Below, piece after piece: positions 25,569 through 35,656 of a stretch of 64,000 nt of DNA (position 1 is the stretch's first letter; the number at the start of each line of letters is the position of its first letter). The DNA comes from Streptomyces sp. T12. GTDB taxonomy: Bacteria > Actinomycetota > Actinomycetes > Streptomycetales > Streptomycetaceae. Location: the NCBI RefSeq assembly GCF_028736035.1, contig NZ_CP117866.1, positions 8,287,001 to 8,351,000 on the forward strand, in the 5' to 3' direction. Under the pieces are notes generated by a model. It saw only the letters and a list, made by a program, of their open reading frames with translations. It was not told the origin of the DNA and searched no databases. A program made the position numbers and the translations under genes.

Positions 25569-26978
25569 TTATGAGGTGCCGGCGTTCAGCGTCTTTGCTG
25601 CCTTCCTGGCTGCCACCAGAACCGGGTCCCAGACTGGCGAGAACGGGGGCGCGTAACCCAGGTCCAGGGACACCATCTGTTCCACCGTCATCCCCGCAGT
25701 CAGCGCCACCGCCGCGGTGTCCACCCTCTTGCCCGCGCCCTCCCTCCCCACGATCTGCACGCCCAGCAGCCGGCCCGTGCGGCGTTCGGCGAGCATCTTG
25801 ACCGTCATGGTCGAGGCGCTCGGGTAGTAGCCCGCCCGGTTCGTGGACTCGATCGTCGCCGTGACGTACTTCAGGCCCGCCCTGCGCGCGTCCTTCTCGC
25901 GCAGGCCCGTGCGGGCGATCTCCAGGTCGCAGACCTTGCTGACGGCCGTGCCGACGACGCCGGGGAAGGTGGCGTAGTCGCCGGCGGCGTTCGTGCCGAT
26001 GACCTGGCCGTGTTTGTTGGCGTGGGTGCCGAGGGCGATGTGGCGTTCCCGGCCGGAGACCAGGTCGAGGACCTCCACGCAGTCGCCGCCCGCCCAGATG
26101 TTCTCGTGGCCGCGCACCCGCATGGCCAGGTCGGTCAGGAGGCCGTCGTGGTCGCCGAGGGGGAGGCCGGCGGCTCGCGCGAGCGTGGTCTGCGGGCGTA
26201 CGCCGATGCCCAGGACCACCACGTCCGCCGGGTATTCGGCGTCCTCCGTGGCCACCGCCCGGACCCACCCGTCCTCGCCCGTGAGGATCTTGGTGACCTC
26301 GGCATCGTTGACCATCGTGATGCCCAGGCCCTCCATGGCCTCGTGCACCAGGCGGCCCATGTCCGGGTCGAGCGTGGACATGGGCTCGCTGCCGCGGTTG
26401 ACGACCGTCACCTCGTAGCCGCGGTTGATGAGCGCCTCGGCCATCTCCACGCCGATGTAGCCGGCGCCCACCACGACCGCTCGGCGCCCACGCGTGCGTG
26501 CCAGCGTGTCGATGAGGGCCTGGCCGTCGTCGAGGGTCTGCACGCCGTGGACGCCGAGGGCGTCGGCGCCCGGCATGTCGGGGCGGATCGGGCGGGCGCC
26601 GGTCGCGATCACGAGTTTGTCGTACGACGTCCAGGACTCGGCGCCGGAATCGACGTCACGCGCGTGTACCCGGCCGCCGGCCACGTCGATCTCCGTGACC
26701 TCCGTCCGCAAGCGCAGGTCGATGTCCCGCGCGCGGTGCTCCTCGGCCGTACGGGCGATCAGCTGGTCCCGGTCGGGGACGTCGCCGCCCACCCAGTACG
26801 GGATGCCGCAGGCCGAGTAGGAGGTGAAGTGGCCGCGTTCGAACGCCACGATCTCCAGCTCCTCGGCGCTCTTGAGGCGCCGCGCCTGCGACGCCGCGGA
26901 CATCCCCGCGGCGTCGCCTCCGATCACGACCAGTCGCTCTCGCGCACCCGACACACCCCTCGCAGCGCTCATGTTCAT
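25569..26978 (-). CDS. FAD-dependent pyridine nucleotide-disulfide oxidoreductase, CoA-disulfide-reductase like
   Basis: A 469-residue flavoprotein. FAD fold: LVVIGGDAAGMSAASQARR. The single redox Cys lies in FTSYSACGIPYWVGG, the S-x-x-x-C-x-x-P-Y pattern of CoA-disulfide reductase and NADH oxidase relatives, rather than a CxxxxC pair. NAD(P) fold: RRAVVVGAGYIGVEMAEAL. FAD ribityl site: ENIWAGGDCVEV. The C-terminal dimer domain ends with GYAPPFSPVWDPVLVAA. In Streptomyces, CoA or a small thiol could be the partner; substrate is inferred from the motif. ATG at 26978 or 26972. Confidence 0.85.
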   Translation of the reverse strand: MNMSAARGVSGARERLVVIGGDAAGMSAASQARRLKSAEELEIVAFERGHFTSYSACGIPYWVGGDVPDRDQLIARTAEEHRARDIDLRLRTEVTEIDVAGGRVHARDVDSGAESWTSYDKLVIATGARPIRPDMPGADALGVHGVQTLDDGQALIDTLARTRGRRAVVVGAGYIGVEMAEALINRGYEVTVVNRGSEPMSTLDPDMGRLVHEAMEGLGITMVNDAEVTKILTGEDGWVRAVATEDAEYPADVVVLGIGVRPQTTLARAAGLPLGDHDGLLTDLAMRVRGHENIWAGGDCVEVLDLVSGRERHIALGTHANKHGQVIGTNAAGDYATFPGVVGTAVSKVCDLEIARTGLREKDARRAGLKYVTATIESTNRAGYYPSASTMTVKMLAERRTGRLLGVQIVGREGAGKRVDTAAVALTAGMTVEQMVSLDLGYAPPFSPVWDPVLVAARKAAKTLNAGTS

Positions 26979-27005
26979 GCGAACACGCTACGAGTGCCGG
27001 GCATT

Positions 27006-28019
27006 TCAGTCCTGCTCGCCGCCCTGTCCGGCGCCACGCTCGTCCCCCGCGCGCGTGGGCGCCGGTGCCTGGCGGGCCGTCGGCAGCGGGCCCAGGGCGG
27101 TCGTCGCGGGCGCGGTGGCCGGCCGGCGGGGCAGCCGGGGGCGCAGGACCTTCAGCCACACCAGCACGATCAGCGCCGCCACCGCGGCGAACGGCAGCAC
27201 GGCGCCGAACGCCACCGCGAGCCAGCGCAGCATCGTCACGAACGCGTCCCAGCCGCCCGCCAGCGAGTCCAGGAAGCCGGGGTCGTCGTCCTTCGCGGCC
27301 TTCTTCACCGGCGTCTCGGACAGGGAGAGGGTGATGGTGGCGAGGCTGGTGCGGTCCTTCAGGGACGCCTGCTGGGCGAGCAGCGACTCCAGGTCGGCCT
27401 GGCGGGAGCTCAGTTCGCCCTCCAGCGTGACCACGTCGCTGAGCTTGGTCGCCTGGTCCATCAGCTCGCGGATCCGGGCCACGCTGGCGCGCTGCGACTT
27501 GATGCGGCTCTCCACGTCGACGACCTGGTCGGTGACGTCCTGCGCCTTGGCGCTGCGCTCGATCAGCTTGCCCGCGCCTTCCAGTTCGGTGAGGACTTCG
27601 GCGTACCTGCCGACGGGCACGCGCAGGACGACGCGGGTGTGCTCGTGGCCCTCCTCGTCCCGTGTGGTGGTCTCGTTGCCGACGTAGCCGCCCGCGTTCT
27701 CGGTGGTGGTGCGGGCCTCGTCCAGGGCCTTCGGTACGTCCTTGACCTGCACGGTCAGCGAGGCCGTACGGATGATGTGGCTCGCGGTGACCTTGGGCGG
27801 CGCGGTGGCCTTGTCGGCGTCGGAGCCGTAGCCCGGGGCGCCCTCCTTCGCACCCGCCTGTGAGTCCGCCTGCGCGGCCTCTCCTCCGGCGGCCTTGCTG
27901 TCGCCCGCCCCCGAATCGCTCGAGGCGCTGCAGCCGGTGAGCGCCAGTGCCGTGGCCAGCAGGAGGCCGGCGAGGGCCTGGACTGGTCGTACGGATCGTG
28001 CGGAGCGTCGTGCGCGCAT
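27006..28019 (-). CDS. DUF4349 lipoprotein
   Basis: A 337-residue membrane-anchored lipoprotein. Lipobox LALTGC (Cys30), a low-complexity linker, then the DUF4349 domain with RTASLTVQVKDVPKALDEAR, NAGGYVGNE and VVLRVPVGRYAEVLTELE. A helical segment (VDVESRIKSQRASVARIRELMDQA) is likely coiled coil. A transmembrane helix (FGAVLPFAAVAALIVLVWL, near 280) and an Ala/Pro/Arg-rich tail follow. The ATG at 28019 begins the signal peptide; the longer ORF is rejected. Divergent from cgoX with a 161-bp gap. Confidence 0.83.
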   Translation of the reverse strand: MRARRSARSVRPVQALAGLLLATALALTGCSASSDSGAGDSKAAGGEAAQADSQAGAKEGAPGYGSDADKATAPPKVTASHIIRTASLTVQVKDVPKALDEARTTTENAGGYVGNETTTRDEEGHEHTRVVLRVPVGRYAEVLTELEGAGKLIERSAKAQDVTDQVVDVESRIKSQRASVARIRELMDQATKLSDVVTLEGELSSRQADLESLLAQQASLKDRTSLATITLSLSETPVKKAAKDDDPGFLDSLAGGWDAFVTMLRWLAVAFGAVLPFAAVAALIVLVWLKVLRPRLPRRPATAPATTALGPLPTARQAPAPTRAGDERGAGQGGEQD

Positions 28020-28180
28020 GTGGGCGTCCCCCCGAGGGTCGTCGTGACGTCTGATGCTTCTTCGACGCCCGGGTCCGGCGGAACGTTGGCGGGAAACGGT
28101 CCCGATGCGGTCACGGTCGGGACTCGTGAAGGACACCGGGGCGCGGACGGATTGTCAGTGGGGTCTGAGAGGCTGTGGAC

Positions 28181-29641
28181 ATGCGCGAAGTGGAGACTCG
28201 TACGGGCACGGGCCGGGTCGTCGTCATCGGAGGCGGGATCGCGGGGCTCGCCGCGGCCCACCGGCTGCTGGACGCCGGCCGGCAGGTGACGGTCCTGGAG
28301 GCGTCGGACCGGGTGGGCGGCAAGCTGCTGCCCGGCGAGATCGCCGGTGCGCGGGTGGACTTCGGCGCCGAGTCGATGCTGGCCCGCCGTCCCGAGGCCG
28401 TCGCCCTCGCCCGCGAGGTGGGCCTCGACGAGCGCCTCCAGCCGCCCGCCACCGCGACCGCCTCGATCTGGACCCGCGGTGCCCTGCGCCCCATGCCCAA
28501 GGGACACGTGATGGGAGTCCCCGGCACCGCGTCCGCCCTCTCCGGCGTCCTGTCCGACGAGGGCCTGGCCCGCATCGAGCGCGACGCCGACCTGCCCCGC
28601 ACCGAGGTCGGGGACGACGTGGCGGTCGGCGAGTACGTGGCGGCCCGCCTCGGCCGCGAGGTCGTCGACCGCCTGGTCGAGCCCCTGCTGGGCGGCGTCT
28701 ACGCGGGCGACGCGTACCGCATCTCGATGCGCTCGGCGGTCCCGCAGCTCTACCAGGCCGCGCAGACGCACGACTCCCTGACGGAGGCGGTCCGCGAGAT
28801 CCAGGCCAAGGCCGCCGCCAACCAGCAGACGGGGCCGGTGTTCATGGGCATCGAGGGCGGAGTCGGCCAACTCCCGCTCGCGGTCGCGCAGTCGGTGCGC
28901 GCGCGGGGCGGCGAGATCGTGACCGGGGCGCCGGTGACGGAGCTGCGCCGCGAGGCGCCCGCCGGGTGGCGCGTCGTCGCCGGTGACCGTGTGCTGCACG
29001 CCGACGCGGTCGTCGTCGCCGTACCCGCCCCGGCCGCCGCGACCCTCCTGCGCGCCGAGGCCCCCGAAGCCGCCACCGAGCTGGCCGGCATCGAGTACGC
29101 CTCCATGGCCCTGGTCACCCTCGCCTACCGCCGCGCCGACACCGACCTGCCCGCGGGCAGCGGCTTCCTCGTGCCGCCGGTCGACGGGCGCACCATCAAG
29201 GCGTCGACGTTCGCCTCCCAGAAGTGGGGCTGGATCGCCGACGAGAACCCGGACGTGGTCGTCCTGCGCACGTCCGTCGGGCGGTACGGCGAGACGGAGA
29301 TCCTTGAGCGCGGCGACGACCACCTCGTGGAGGTCTCCCGCCGCGACCTCGGGGAAGCCACCGGCCTCGACGCCGCCCCCCTCGAAACCCGCGTCACCCG
29401 CTGGACCGACGGCCTGCCCCAGTACCCCGTCGGCCACCACGCGCGCGTGGCCCGCATCCGCGAGCACGTCGCCAAGGTGCCGGGCCTCGCCGTGTGCGGC
29501 GCGCAGTACGACGGCGTGGGCATCCCGGCGTGCATCGCGAGCGCGTATGCCGCGGTGGACCAGATCCACGGCGACCTGAGCGCTGTGCAGGAGCTCACCG
29601 CCAACCCGGTGCAGAGTCTGCACGGCGGAGCGGGAGAATAA
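28181..29641 (+). CDS. cgoX: Coproporphyrinogen III oxidase / protoporphyrinogen oxidase (HemY/CgoX)
   Basis: A 486-residue FAD enzyme that oxidises the porphyrinogen ring by six electrons. FAD motif [21 protein letters not shown] and the following [12 protein letters not shown] are clear; [16 protein letters not shown] and the C-terminal [20 protein letters not shown] are typical of bacterial HemY. In Gram-positive bacteria the enzyme acts on coproporphyrinogen III, in keeping with hemQ 5 bp downstream. Start: the ATG at 28181 has GAGAGG 8 nt upstream; a GTG 6 bases earlier is less likely. Confidence 0.93.
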   Translation: MREVETRTGTGRVVVIGGGIAGLAAAHRLLDAGRQVTVLEASDRVGGKLLPGEIAGARVDFGAESMLARRPEAVALAREVGLDERLQPPATATASIWTRGALRPMPKGHVMGVPGTASALSGVLSDEGLARIERDADLPRTEVGDDVAVGEYVAARLGREVVDRLVEPLLGGVYAGDAYRISMRSAVPQLYQAAQTHDSLTEAVREIQAKAAANQQTGPVFMGIEGGVGQLPLAVAQSVRARGGEIVTGAPVTELRREAPAGWRVVAGDRVLHADAVVVAVPAPAAATLLRAEAPEAATELAGIEYASMALVTLAYRRADTDLPAGSGFLVPPVDGRTIKASTFASQKWGWIADENPDVVVLRTSVGRYGETEILERGDDHLVEVSRRDLGEATGLDAAPLETRVTRWTDGLPQYPVGHHARVARIREHVAKVPGLAVCGAQYDGVGIPACIASAYAAVDQIHGDLSAVQELTANPVQSLHGGAGE

Positions 29642-29646
29642 GGGAC

Positions 29647-30378
29647 ATGAGTGACGACGCCCCCACCACCGAGTCCGGCAGGATCCCGAACAAGGGCAAG
29701 CTGGCCAAGGACCTCAACGAGGTCATCCGCTACACCCTCTGGTCCGTCTTCAAGCTGAAGGACGTGCTCCCCGAGGACCGCGCGGGCTACGCCGACGAGG
29801 TCCAGGAGCTGTTCGACCAGCTCGCCGCCAAGGACGTGACGATCCGCGGCACGTACGACGTGTCCGGCCTGCGCGCCGACGCCGATGTCATGATCTGGTG
29901 GCACGCCGAGACCAGCGACCAGCTGCAGGAGGCGTACAACCTCTTTCGCCGCACCAAGCTGGGCCGCGCCCTGGAGCCGGTCTGGTCGAACATGGCGCTG
30001 CACCGCCCCGCCGAGTTCAACCGCTCGCACATCCCGGCGTTCCTCGCCGACGAGACGCCGCGCGACTACGTCAGCGTCTACCCCTTCGTGCGCTCCTACG
30101 ACTGGTACCTGCTGCCCGACGAGGACCGCCGCCGCATGCTCGCCGACCACGGCAAGATGGCCCGCGGCTACCCCGACGTGCGCGCCAACACGGTCGCCTC
30201 GTTCTCGCTGGGCGACTACGAGTGGCTCCTGGCCTTCGAGGCCGACGAGCTCTACCGCATCGTCGACCTCATGCGCCACCTGCGGGCTTCCGAGGCCCGG
30301 ATGCACGTCCGCGAAGAGGTGCCGTTCTACACCGGGCGCCGGAAGTCGGTGGCGGAGCTGGTCGCCGGGCTCGCCTGA
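29647..30378 (+). CDS. hemQ: Coproheme decarboxylase
   Basis: A 243-residue enzyme of the chlorite-dismutase-like family that converts coproheme to heme b. Recognisable segments: [62 protein letters not shown] and HMxxxY-like ending [13 protein letters not shown]. Length is normal for actinobacterial HemQ. The ATG at 29647 follows the cgoX stop by 5 bp, so the two are one operon. Ferrochelatase is not encoded in this window. Confidence 0.95.
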   Translation: MSDDAPTTESGRIPNKGKLAKDLNEVIRYTLWSVFKLKDVLPEDRAGYADEVQELFDQLAAKDVTIRGTYDVSGLRADADVMIWWHAETSDQLQEAYNLFRRTKLGRALEPVWSNMALHRPAEFNRSHIPAFLADETPRDYVSVYPFVRSYDWYLLPDEDRRRMLADHGKMARGYPDVRANTVASFSLGDYEWLLAFEADELYRIVDLMRHLRASEARMHVREEVPFYTGRRKSVAELVAGLA

Positions 30379-32052
30379 TCAGTGCGGTAGCCGGGCGGAC
30401 GCGGTCTCCTGGGGCCGGCCGCCCGGTTTCGTGTCGGTCTGCTTGCTCAGCTTCTTCGCCTCGGGGTCGCCCGGGCGCTCCGGCTTCGGCTCGGGGTGCC
30501 CCTCGCACGCCGCGCGTCGCGCCGGGAGGCGGCCCTCCAGCAGATAGGCGTCGACGTGGCCGTTGACGCAGGGGTTCGGGCCGTACGCGATGCCGTGCGT
30601 GCCGGCGTCCCGTTCGGTCACCAGGACCGAGCCCGCCAGGCGCCGGTGCATCTCCAGTGCCCCGTCGTACGGCGTGGCCGCGTCCCGCTCGGCGGCCAGG
30701 ATCAGAATCGGCGGCACCTCGCCCGGCCCCGTCCGCACGTCGATGGGCTCCTGCCGGGGTGCCTGCCAGTAGGCACACGGCAGGTTCATCCACACGTTGT
30801 CCCAGGTCTCGAACGGCGCCACGCGCGCGAGCCGCGTGTTGTCCCGGTCCCAGACCGCCCAGTCCGTCGGCCAGGGCGCGTCGTTGCACTCCACGGCCGT
30901 GTACACCGCGCTCGAGTTCTCGTCCTCGGCCACCGCCTCCGTCACCGGTGCGGCCAGCTCGACCAGCGGCTTCGGGTCGCCCTTCAGATACGCCGACAGC
31001 GCCTGCGCCCGCGCGGGCCAGTAGTCGTCGTAGTACCCGGTCTGCAGGAACGCCTCCTGCAACTCCCCGGTCCCGATCTTCCCGCCCGCCGGCTTCACGG
31101 CCAGCCGCGCCCGCGCCTTCTCGTAGTTGCGCTGCACCTCCTCGGAGGTGTCACCGAGCCCGTAGACGTCGTGGTGCTTGGCGACCCACGCCCGGAAGTC
31201 CTCCCAGCGCCCTTCGAACGCGGCCGACTGGGCGAGGTTGTTGCGGTACCAGACCTGCGCGGGGTCGGGGTTCACCGCCGAGTCGAACACCATCCGCCGG
31301 ACATGCGAGGGGAAGAGAGTCGCGTACACCGCGCCGAAGTAGGTGCCGTACGACGCGCCCATGAACGTCAGCTTCTCCTGGCCCAGCGCGGCGCGCAGGA
31401 CGTCCAGGTCGCGGGCGTTGTTGAGGGTGTTGTAGTGCCGCAGCGCGCTGCCCGTGCGCTGGGCGCAGCCGCGGGCGTAGGCCTTCGCGCGGGCGATGCG
31501 CTCCTTCTTGTACGACTCCGAGGGGTGCGTCGGCGCATGCGAGGGCCCCTTGGCGAGCTGCTTGGGGTCCTGGCAGGACAGCGGCGCGGAAGGCCCCACT
31601 CCACGCGGGGCGTAGCCGACGAGGTCGTACGCGCCCGCCAGCCGCTTCCACGCGGGCAGGACACCGATCAGCGGGAAGTGCAGGCTGGAGGCGCCCGGTC
31701 CGCCCGGGTTGTAGACCAGGGCACCCTGGCTCGGCACCCGGCGCTTGCTGTTGTGCGGGTCCTTGTGGGTGGCCCGCATCCGGCTGACGGTGAGCTTGAT
31801 CTGCTTGCCGTCGGGATGCGCGTAGTCGAGCGGGACGGACACCGTGCCGCACTTCACGCTGTCCGGCAGTTCGTGCTTCTTCGGGCAGCTGCCGAAGGTG
31901 AGGCCGGCCGCCTCGGCGCGCGCCACGGCCACCGTCGTGCCGTGCCGCTCGTCCGCGCCCGGGGCGACGGCCCCGGTGCTGCCGGCCGGGGCGGCGGAGA
32001 GGGTCGTCAGGAGCATGGCCCCGGCGGCCGAGTAGAGGGCGGGAGCTCTCAT
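30379..32052 (-). CDS. Secreted tripeptidyl aminopeptidase-like alpha/beta hydrolase (S33)
   Basis: A 557-residue exported hydrolase. A signal peptide (ALYSAAGAMLLTTLSAAPAG) precedes GTVSVPLDYAHPDGKQI and YNPGGPGAS. The nucleophile elbow is MGASYGTYFG; the acid is in ILAAERDAATPY and the His in GTHGIAYGPNPC. This is the TAP-like family that removes tripeptides from protein N-termini in Streptomyces. The C-terminal 50 residues are charged and Pro/Lys-rich. An inverted repeat overlaps its ribosome binding site. It is the last gene of a four-gene run with DUF692, DUF4142 and TIGR04222. Confidence 0.85.
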   Translation of the reverse strand: MRAPALYSAAGAMLLTTLSAAPAGSTGAVAPGADERHGTTVAVARAEAAGLTFGSCPKKHELPDSVKCGTVSVPLDYAHPDGKQIKLTVSRMRATHKDPHNSKRRVPSQGALVYNPGGPGASSLHFPLIGVLPAWKRLAGAYDLVGYAPRGVGPSAPLSCQDPKQLAKGPSHAPTHPSESYKKERIARAKAYARGCAQRTGSALRHYNTLNNARDLDVLRAALGQEKLTFMGASYGTYFGAVYATLFPSHVRRMVFDSAVNPDPAQVWYRNNLAQSAAFEGRWEDFRAWVAKHHDVYGLGDTSEEVQRNYEKARARLAVKPAGGKIGTGELQEAFLQTGYYDDYWPARAQALSAYLKGDPKPLVELAAPVTEAVAEDENSSAVYTAVECNDAPWPTDWAVWDRDNTRLARVAPFETWDNVWMNLPCAYWQAPRQEPIDVRTGPGEVPPILILAAERDAATPYDGALEMHRRLAGSVLVTERDAGTHGIAYGPNPCVNGHVDAYLLEGRLPARRAACEGHPEPKPERPGDPEAKKLSKQTDTKPGGRPQETASARLPH

Positions 32053-32056
32053 CGCG

Positions 32057-32091
32057 TATCCCTTCGCAGCACGGCAGCAACAAAAGGGATA
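32057..32091 (-). promoter_or_regulatory. Stem that can mask the peptidase ribosome binding site
   Basis: TATCCCTT and AAGGGATA form an 8-bp stem around 19 nt. On the - strand the downstream arm AAGGGATA contains the Shine-Dalgarno sequence 4 nt before the peptidase ATG, so folding would hide it. Confidence 0.5.
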
Positions 32092-32176
32092 TTTCGTTTG
32101 TCTGTTGGTGAAGGCAAGCACCATCCCGCCGGTGTCGGCGTCAATGCCCCCTATGCGTCACCGAGCCCCGGATGTG

Positions 32177-32974
32177 TCAGTCGCTCCGGTGCGATGACTC
32201 ATGGTGCGGCTCGCGGTGCGCGAAGGCCGCGCGCAGGTCCGGCTCGCCGATCGCGCGTACGCCCCGCACGGCGACGGAGGTCAGGAACGTACGGTCGTCC
32301 CCGCCCCGGGAACGCCGGACCAGGCCGCTCAGCAACCGCTGCCCCGCCGGGGAGGCCCATTGCGCGTACGGGTGGATCTCGACCCGGGCGATGGCGAGGC
32401 AGCTCAGGGTGAGCACGAAGGGGAGCGCGAACCACAGGGCGACCAGGTGCGCCGGCATGTCCGACTGGGTCGGCGCCAGCAGGGCGACCGCCCCCAACGC
32501 CAGGACGACCACCGCGGCGAGCTGCACCTGCCGGATCCCGGCCGCGATCCCGCTGCGCGTCCCGTCGGGCACGGCGAGGCCCGCGCTGACCAGCCGGTCG
32601 GCGAGGCTGCCGACCGCGTCGGCGGCGGCCGCGGCGTCCCGCACCGGCTCGATCCGGGACTGGCCCTCAGGCCCGATCGCCCCTATCACCGAGCGTTCCA
32701 TCTCGTCCCGGCCCCGCGGGTCGACGACCGTCGCCCAGCCGGTGCGCGCGAGCAGCAGCCGCCGCTGCCGCGCCATGGAGACGAGGGTCAGATCGGCGAC
32801 CCGCCGGGGGCCGCCGGACAGGAACGCGGCCTCGTACAGCGTCAGATCATGGCCCTGGCCTGCGGTCGCTTCCTTCGCTTCCACGGCCGCGGCGTGCACG
32901 GCGGCCAGGCACAGCCGTGTGCACGCAGTGCCGGCGACGGCCCAGGCCAGCAGCAGGAGAAGGACCCAGAACAT
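32177..32974 (-). CDS. TIGR04222 domain membrane protein
   Basis: A 265-residue protein. A first membrane helix (MFWVLLLLLAWAVAGTACT) is followed by LTLYEAAFLSGGPRRVADLTLVSM, the signature of TIGR04222, then RQRRLLLARTGWATVVD. Two further helices near 150-200 (VVVLALGAVALLAP, LVALWFALPFVLTLSCLAI). The tail is charged and His-rich and lacks the Gly/Cys-rich end that some relatives carry. Function unknown. It follows the DUF4142 gene by 104 bp in the same direction. Confidence 0.8.
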   Translation of the reverse strand: MFWVLLLLLAWAVAGTACTRLCLAAVHAAAVEAKEATAGQGHDLTLYEAAFLSGGPRRVADLTLVSMARQRRLLLARTGWATVVDPRGRDEMERSVIGAIGPEGQSRIEPVRDAAAAADAVGSLADRLVSAGLAVPDGTRSGIAAGIRQVQLAAVVVLALGAVALLAPTQSDMPAHLVALWFALPFVLTLSCLAIARVEIHPYAQWASPAGQRLLSGLVRRSRGGDDRTFLTSVAVRGVRAIGEPDLRAAFAHREPHHESSHRSD

Positions 32975-33078
32975 GCCGTGTTTCTATGCCAAAGGCTCTG
33001 TGAAACGCCATGCCTTGTTCACAATGCGGACGGAGAGTTGTCGGTATGTGACGTTCCGGATCGGCGGAGTCCAGGAAG

Positions 33079-33873
33079 TCAGGACCCCTCGGTGTCTTCT
33101 GTGCGGGGACTTGTGGCGGCCGGTGGGAGGGGGTACGTCGGGGACGAGGGCGGTGTCATCGGCGTGGCCGGCGCGGGGTCGGCGGTCGGGCCGGGCGGGG
33201 CGGGGGGCGGGGTGAGCGGAGGGGTGCTGTCGGCGACCATGTCCCGGGCCAGCGCGTCGAAGTCGACGTAACCGGTGGCCTCCAGGACCGTGATGTGGTC
33301 CAGCACCGTGGTGTTGGCGTCGTCGGCCAGCTTGCGCACGAGGGAGTTGCGGGTGCCGGCCCGCACCTGGGCGACGACGGAGAACACCTTGCCGTGGGCC
33401 AGTCGCAGGATGTTGGCGAACTGCCGGTCGTACTCGACGCCTTGGGCCGAGTTCAGGGTGGCCAGCCACTCCTGCTGCTGCTCGGTGGGCTCGTTGGGCA
33501 GCTGCAGGCTGAGCTTGGCGGCGACGTCACGCACCCGCTCGTCCAGGAACGCGTGCCCCTCGATCAGGTGCTGCCCCGCGGTCCGTACGGCCGGCGTCAT
33601 GCCCTTCTGCTGGGCTTGCCGGCCGGCGGGCAGCTCCCACAGCCCGGCCAGCCGGACCTTCGTGATGAAGTCACGGTCGAGGGCGGACAGCGGTCCGTAC
33701 CCGGTCGAGACGGTCTCGGCGTTGAGTACGTCCAGACCGGTCCCGGACCGGTCGGCGTACGACCAGATCGGGAAGATCATCGCCAGCAGCGTCGCCGTCA
33801 GGCCCGTGATGATGAGCCCGGTGCCGCTGAAGATGCCTCTGCCGTTGATGGGGGGTCGCGGTCGCGGTCGCAT
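33079..33873 (-). CDS. DUF4142 protein, membrane anchored
   Basis: A 264-residue protein. An N-terminal hydrophobic segment (GTGLIITGLTATLLAMIFPIW) would anchor or export it. The DUF4142 helical bundle runs from LSALDRDFITKVRLAGLWEL to about residue 205 (ARDMVADS), with TAGQHLIEGHAFLDERVRD and GVEYDRQFANILRLAHGKVF. The final 55 residues are Pro-rich, like a wall-spanning segment. Family role is unknown; ferritin-like bundle folds have been suggested. Gene lies between TIGR04222 and DUF692. Confidence 0.8.
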   Translation of the reverse strand: MRPRPRPPINGRGIFSGTGLIITGLTATLLAMIFPIWSYADRSGTGLDVLNAETVSTGYGPLSALDRDFITKVRLAGLWELPAGRQAQQKGMTPAVRTAGQHLIEGHAFLDERVRDVAAKLSLQLPNEPTEQQQEWLATLNSAQGVEYDRQFANILRLAHGKVFSVVAQVRAGTRNSLVRKLADDANTTVLDHITVLEATGYVDFDALARDMVADSTPPLTPPPAPPGPTADPAPATPMTPPSSPTYPLPPAATSPRTEDTEGS

Positions 33874-34279
33874 GGTGCCTCCTGTTGCGGCACCGCACGT
33901 TAGTGCGCTTCGAGGGTTGGGTTGGCATATTACTTCGGGGTACCTCGGGGTCTACGCCAACTGCCGTACCGGAGCGAATGGTTGCAACGGGGGTGGATAC
34001 GGGCGAATGGGGGAGGAGGGGTGGGTGGCGTACGGCGGCAAAGGTGGATGAAACGGGTGCGCCGGTCACGTCGCGGGCTGGGCTGTTAACCCCGGCACAC
34101 TCTGAGGGGCGGGGGCGTCCAGTGGGGGAGCGGGAGTTGGCGTAGGCGGGGTCCGCCAGGCTGTGGGCGCAGAGTGGGTGGGGCGGGGGCCCGCCGCCAA
34201 CGCGATCCGCTGCACCGCGCCACTGACGTGCCTCCCGGCCACCCGGTTCACGTCCATCACGCGCCGGGCCGTAGCCCGC
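33874..34279. other. 406-bp gap between DUF4142 and DUF692 genes
   Basis: I see no convincing gene here. Two short open frames (33885-34145 on +, 34066-34260 on -) lack ribosome binding sites and known motifs. A small hairpin GGCGGG-GG-CCCGCC (34192-34205) may end the DUF692 transcript. The part near 33920-34000 is less GC-rich and may hold the DUF4142 promoter. Confidence 0.5.
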
Positions 34280-35656
34280 TCACCGACGTAGCAGCACGCG
34301 CCGCGTGGCCCGGGCCAGCCGCACCCCGGGCCGCCGTGACCGCGGCCTCGGTCCCGATCGCTCCAGCCACCACTCCCGCAACTCCGCCCGCACCCGCGCG
34401 TCCTCGATCCGCCCCTCGGCCAGCAGATACCCGGCGAAGTCCAGCGCGTCGCGTCGATAGCCGTCGGTCATCGGGTGCCCGTGGCTGTACGCCAGGAACG
34501 CCCGCCGATACCCGTCCTTGAGAATCACCGGCAACTCGGGCGCGACCTTCGCCACGACGTCCGCCCGCTTCCCGGCGAGCGCCCGCGCCTGCACGCCGAG
34601 CCGCACCCGGTCGAACCCCTCCGGCACGGGCGTACCGGCGACGAGCGCGGACAACAGCGCGGCCTGAGCGAGAGCGAGGCGCTGCCGGACGGCATCGGCG
34701 GCGAACGCCCCAGCCGACGCCCCCTCCGCCTCGCGCACGGCCTCCGCCTCGCGTGCCGTGTCCTGCTCGCGTGCCGCCTGCTGCGAGGCCCCCTCCACGG
34801 GCGCCGGGCCTCCGGAGGCCCCCCTCTCCACGCCCCCCTTCTCCAAAGCCCCCCGAATCGCCCCCAACTCCCGCTCCAGCTCTGCCGGTTCAGGGAAGTT
34901 CTCGTCCCGCTCCAGCAGGACCCCGGGCGGGGACACGCGGGACGCGAGGTCGGTCAGGATGTCGAGGACCGGCGGCGGGACCGGGTGGGCGTGGCTGTCG
35001 TGCCAGACGCCGTCGCGTTCGAAGCCGCCCGCGACATGGACGTACGCGATGGCCTCCAGCGGAAGTTCGGCGAGCGCCTTGGCCGGGTCCTCGCCCCGGT
35101 TGACGTGGTTGGTGTGCAGGTTGGCGACGTCGATGAGGAGGCGTACGCCCGTGCGGTCGGCGAGTTCGTACAGGAACTGTCCCTCGGTCATCTCCTCGCC
35201 AGGCCAGGAGATGAGCGCGGCGATGTTCTCCACGGCCAGCGGCACCGGCAGTGCGTCCTGGGCGATACGGACGTTCTCGCACAGCACGTCGAGGGCGTCC
35301 CGGGTGCGGGGGACCGGCAGGAGATGCCCCGCCTCCAGGTGCGGGGACGCCGTCAGCGGACCGCCCGCCCGTACGAACGCGATGTGCTCGGTGACCAGCG
35401 GCGACCCCAGCGCCGCCACCCGCTCGGCGAGCGCGGCGAGCCGCTCGGCGGAGGGCCGGTCCGCGCCGCCCAGGCCCAGCGAGACGCCGTGCGGGATCAC
35501 GGTCACCCCGCGCTCCCGCAGCCGTACCAGGGACTCGGGCAGATGCCCGGGGCAGACGTTCTCGGCGACGGCCTCGACCCAGTCGATGCCGGGCATACGC
35601 TCCACGGCGTCCGCGATCTCCGGACGCCATCCGATCCCCGTGCCCAGTCGCTTCAT
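34280..35656 (-). CDS. DUF692 (MbnB/TglH-like) iron enzyme with C-terminal extension
   Basis: A 458-residue protein. The first ~280 residues are a DUF692 TIM barrel, the family of the multinuclear iron enzymes MbnB and TglH that modify Cys in peptides. Metal-ligand segments are visible: [65 protein letters not shown] and [11 protein letters not shown] charged low-complexity linker follows, then a helical domain ([16 protein letters not shown] to [24 protein letters not shown]) that may play the partner role of MbnC/TglI. Start at 35656. No obvious Cys-rich precursor peptide is encoded nearby, so its substrate is open. Confidence 0.83.
   Translation of the reverse strand: MKRLGTGIGWRPEIADAVERMPGIDWVEAVAENVCPGHLPESLVRLRERGVTVIPHGVSLGLGGADRPSAERLAALAERVAALGSPLVTEHIAFVRAGGPLTASPHLEAGHLLPVPRTRDALDVLCENVRIAQDALPVPLAVENIAALISWPGEEMTEGQFLYELADRTGVRLLIDVANLHTNHVNRGEDPAKALAELPLEAIAYVHVAGGFERDGVWHDSHAHPVPPPVLDILTDLASRVSPPGVLLERDENFPEPAELERELGAIRGALEKGGVERGASGGPAPVEGASQQAAREQDTAREAEAVREAEGASAGAFAADAVRQRLALAQAALLSALVAGTPVPEGFDRVRLGVQARALAGKRADVVAKVAPELPVILKDGYRRAFLAYSHGHPMTDGYRRDALDFAGYLLAEGRIEDARVRAELREWWLERSGPRPRSRRPGVRLARATRRVLLRR

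Noticed and set aside
34066..34260. 64-codon frame after DUF692 as a possible precursor peptide
   Set aside because: No Cys, no leader-core pattern and no ribosome binding site.
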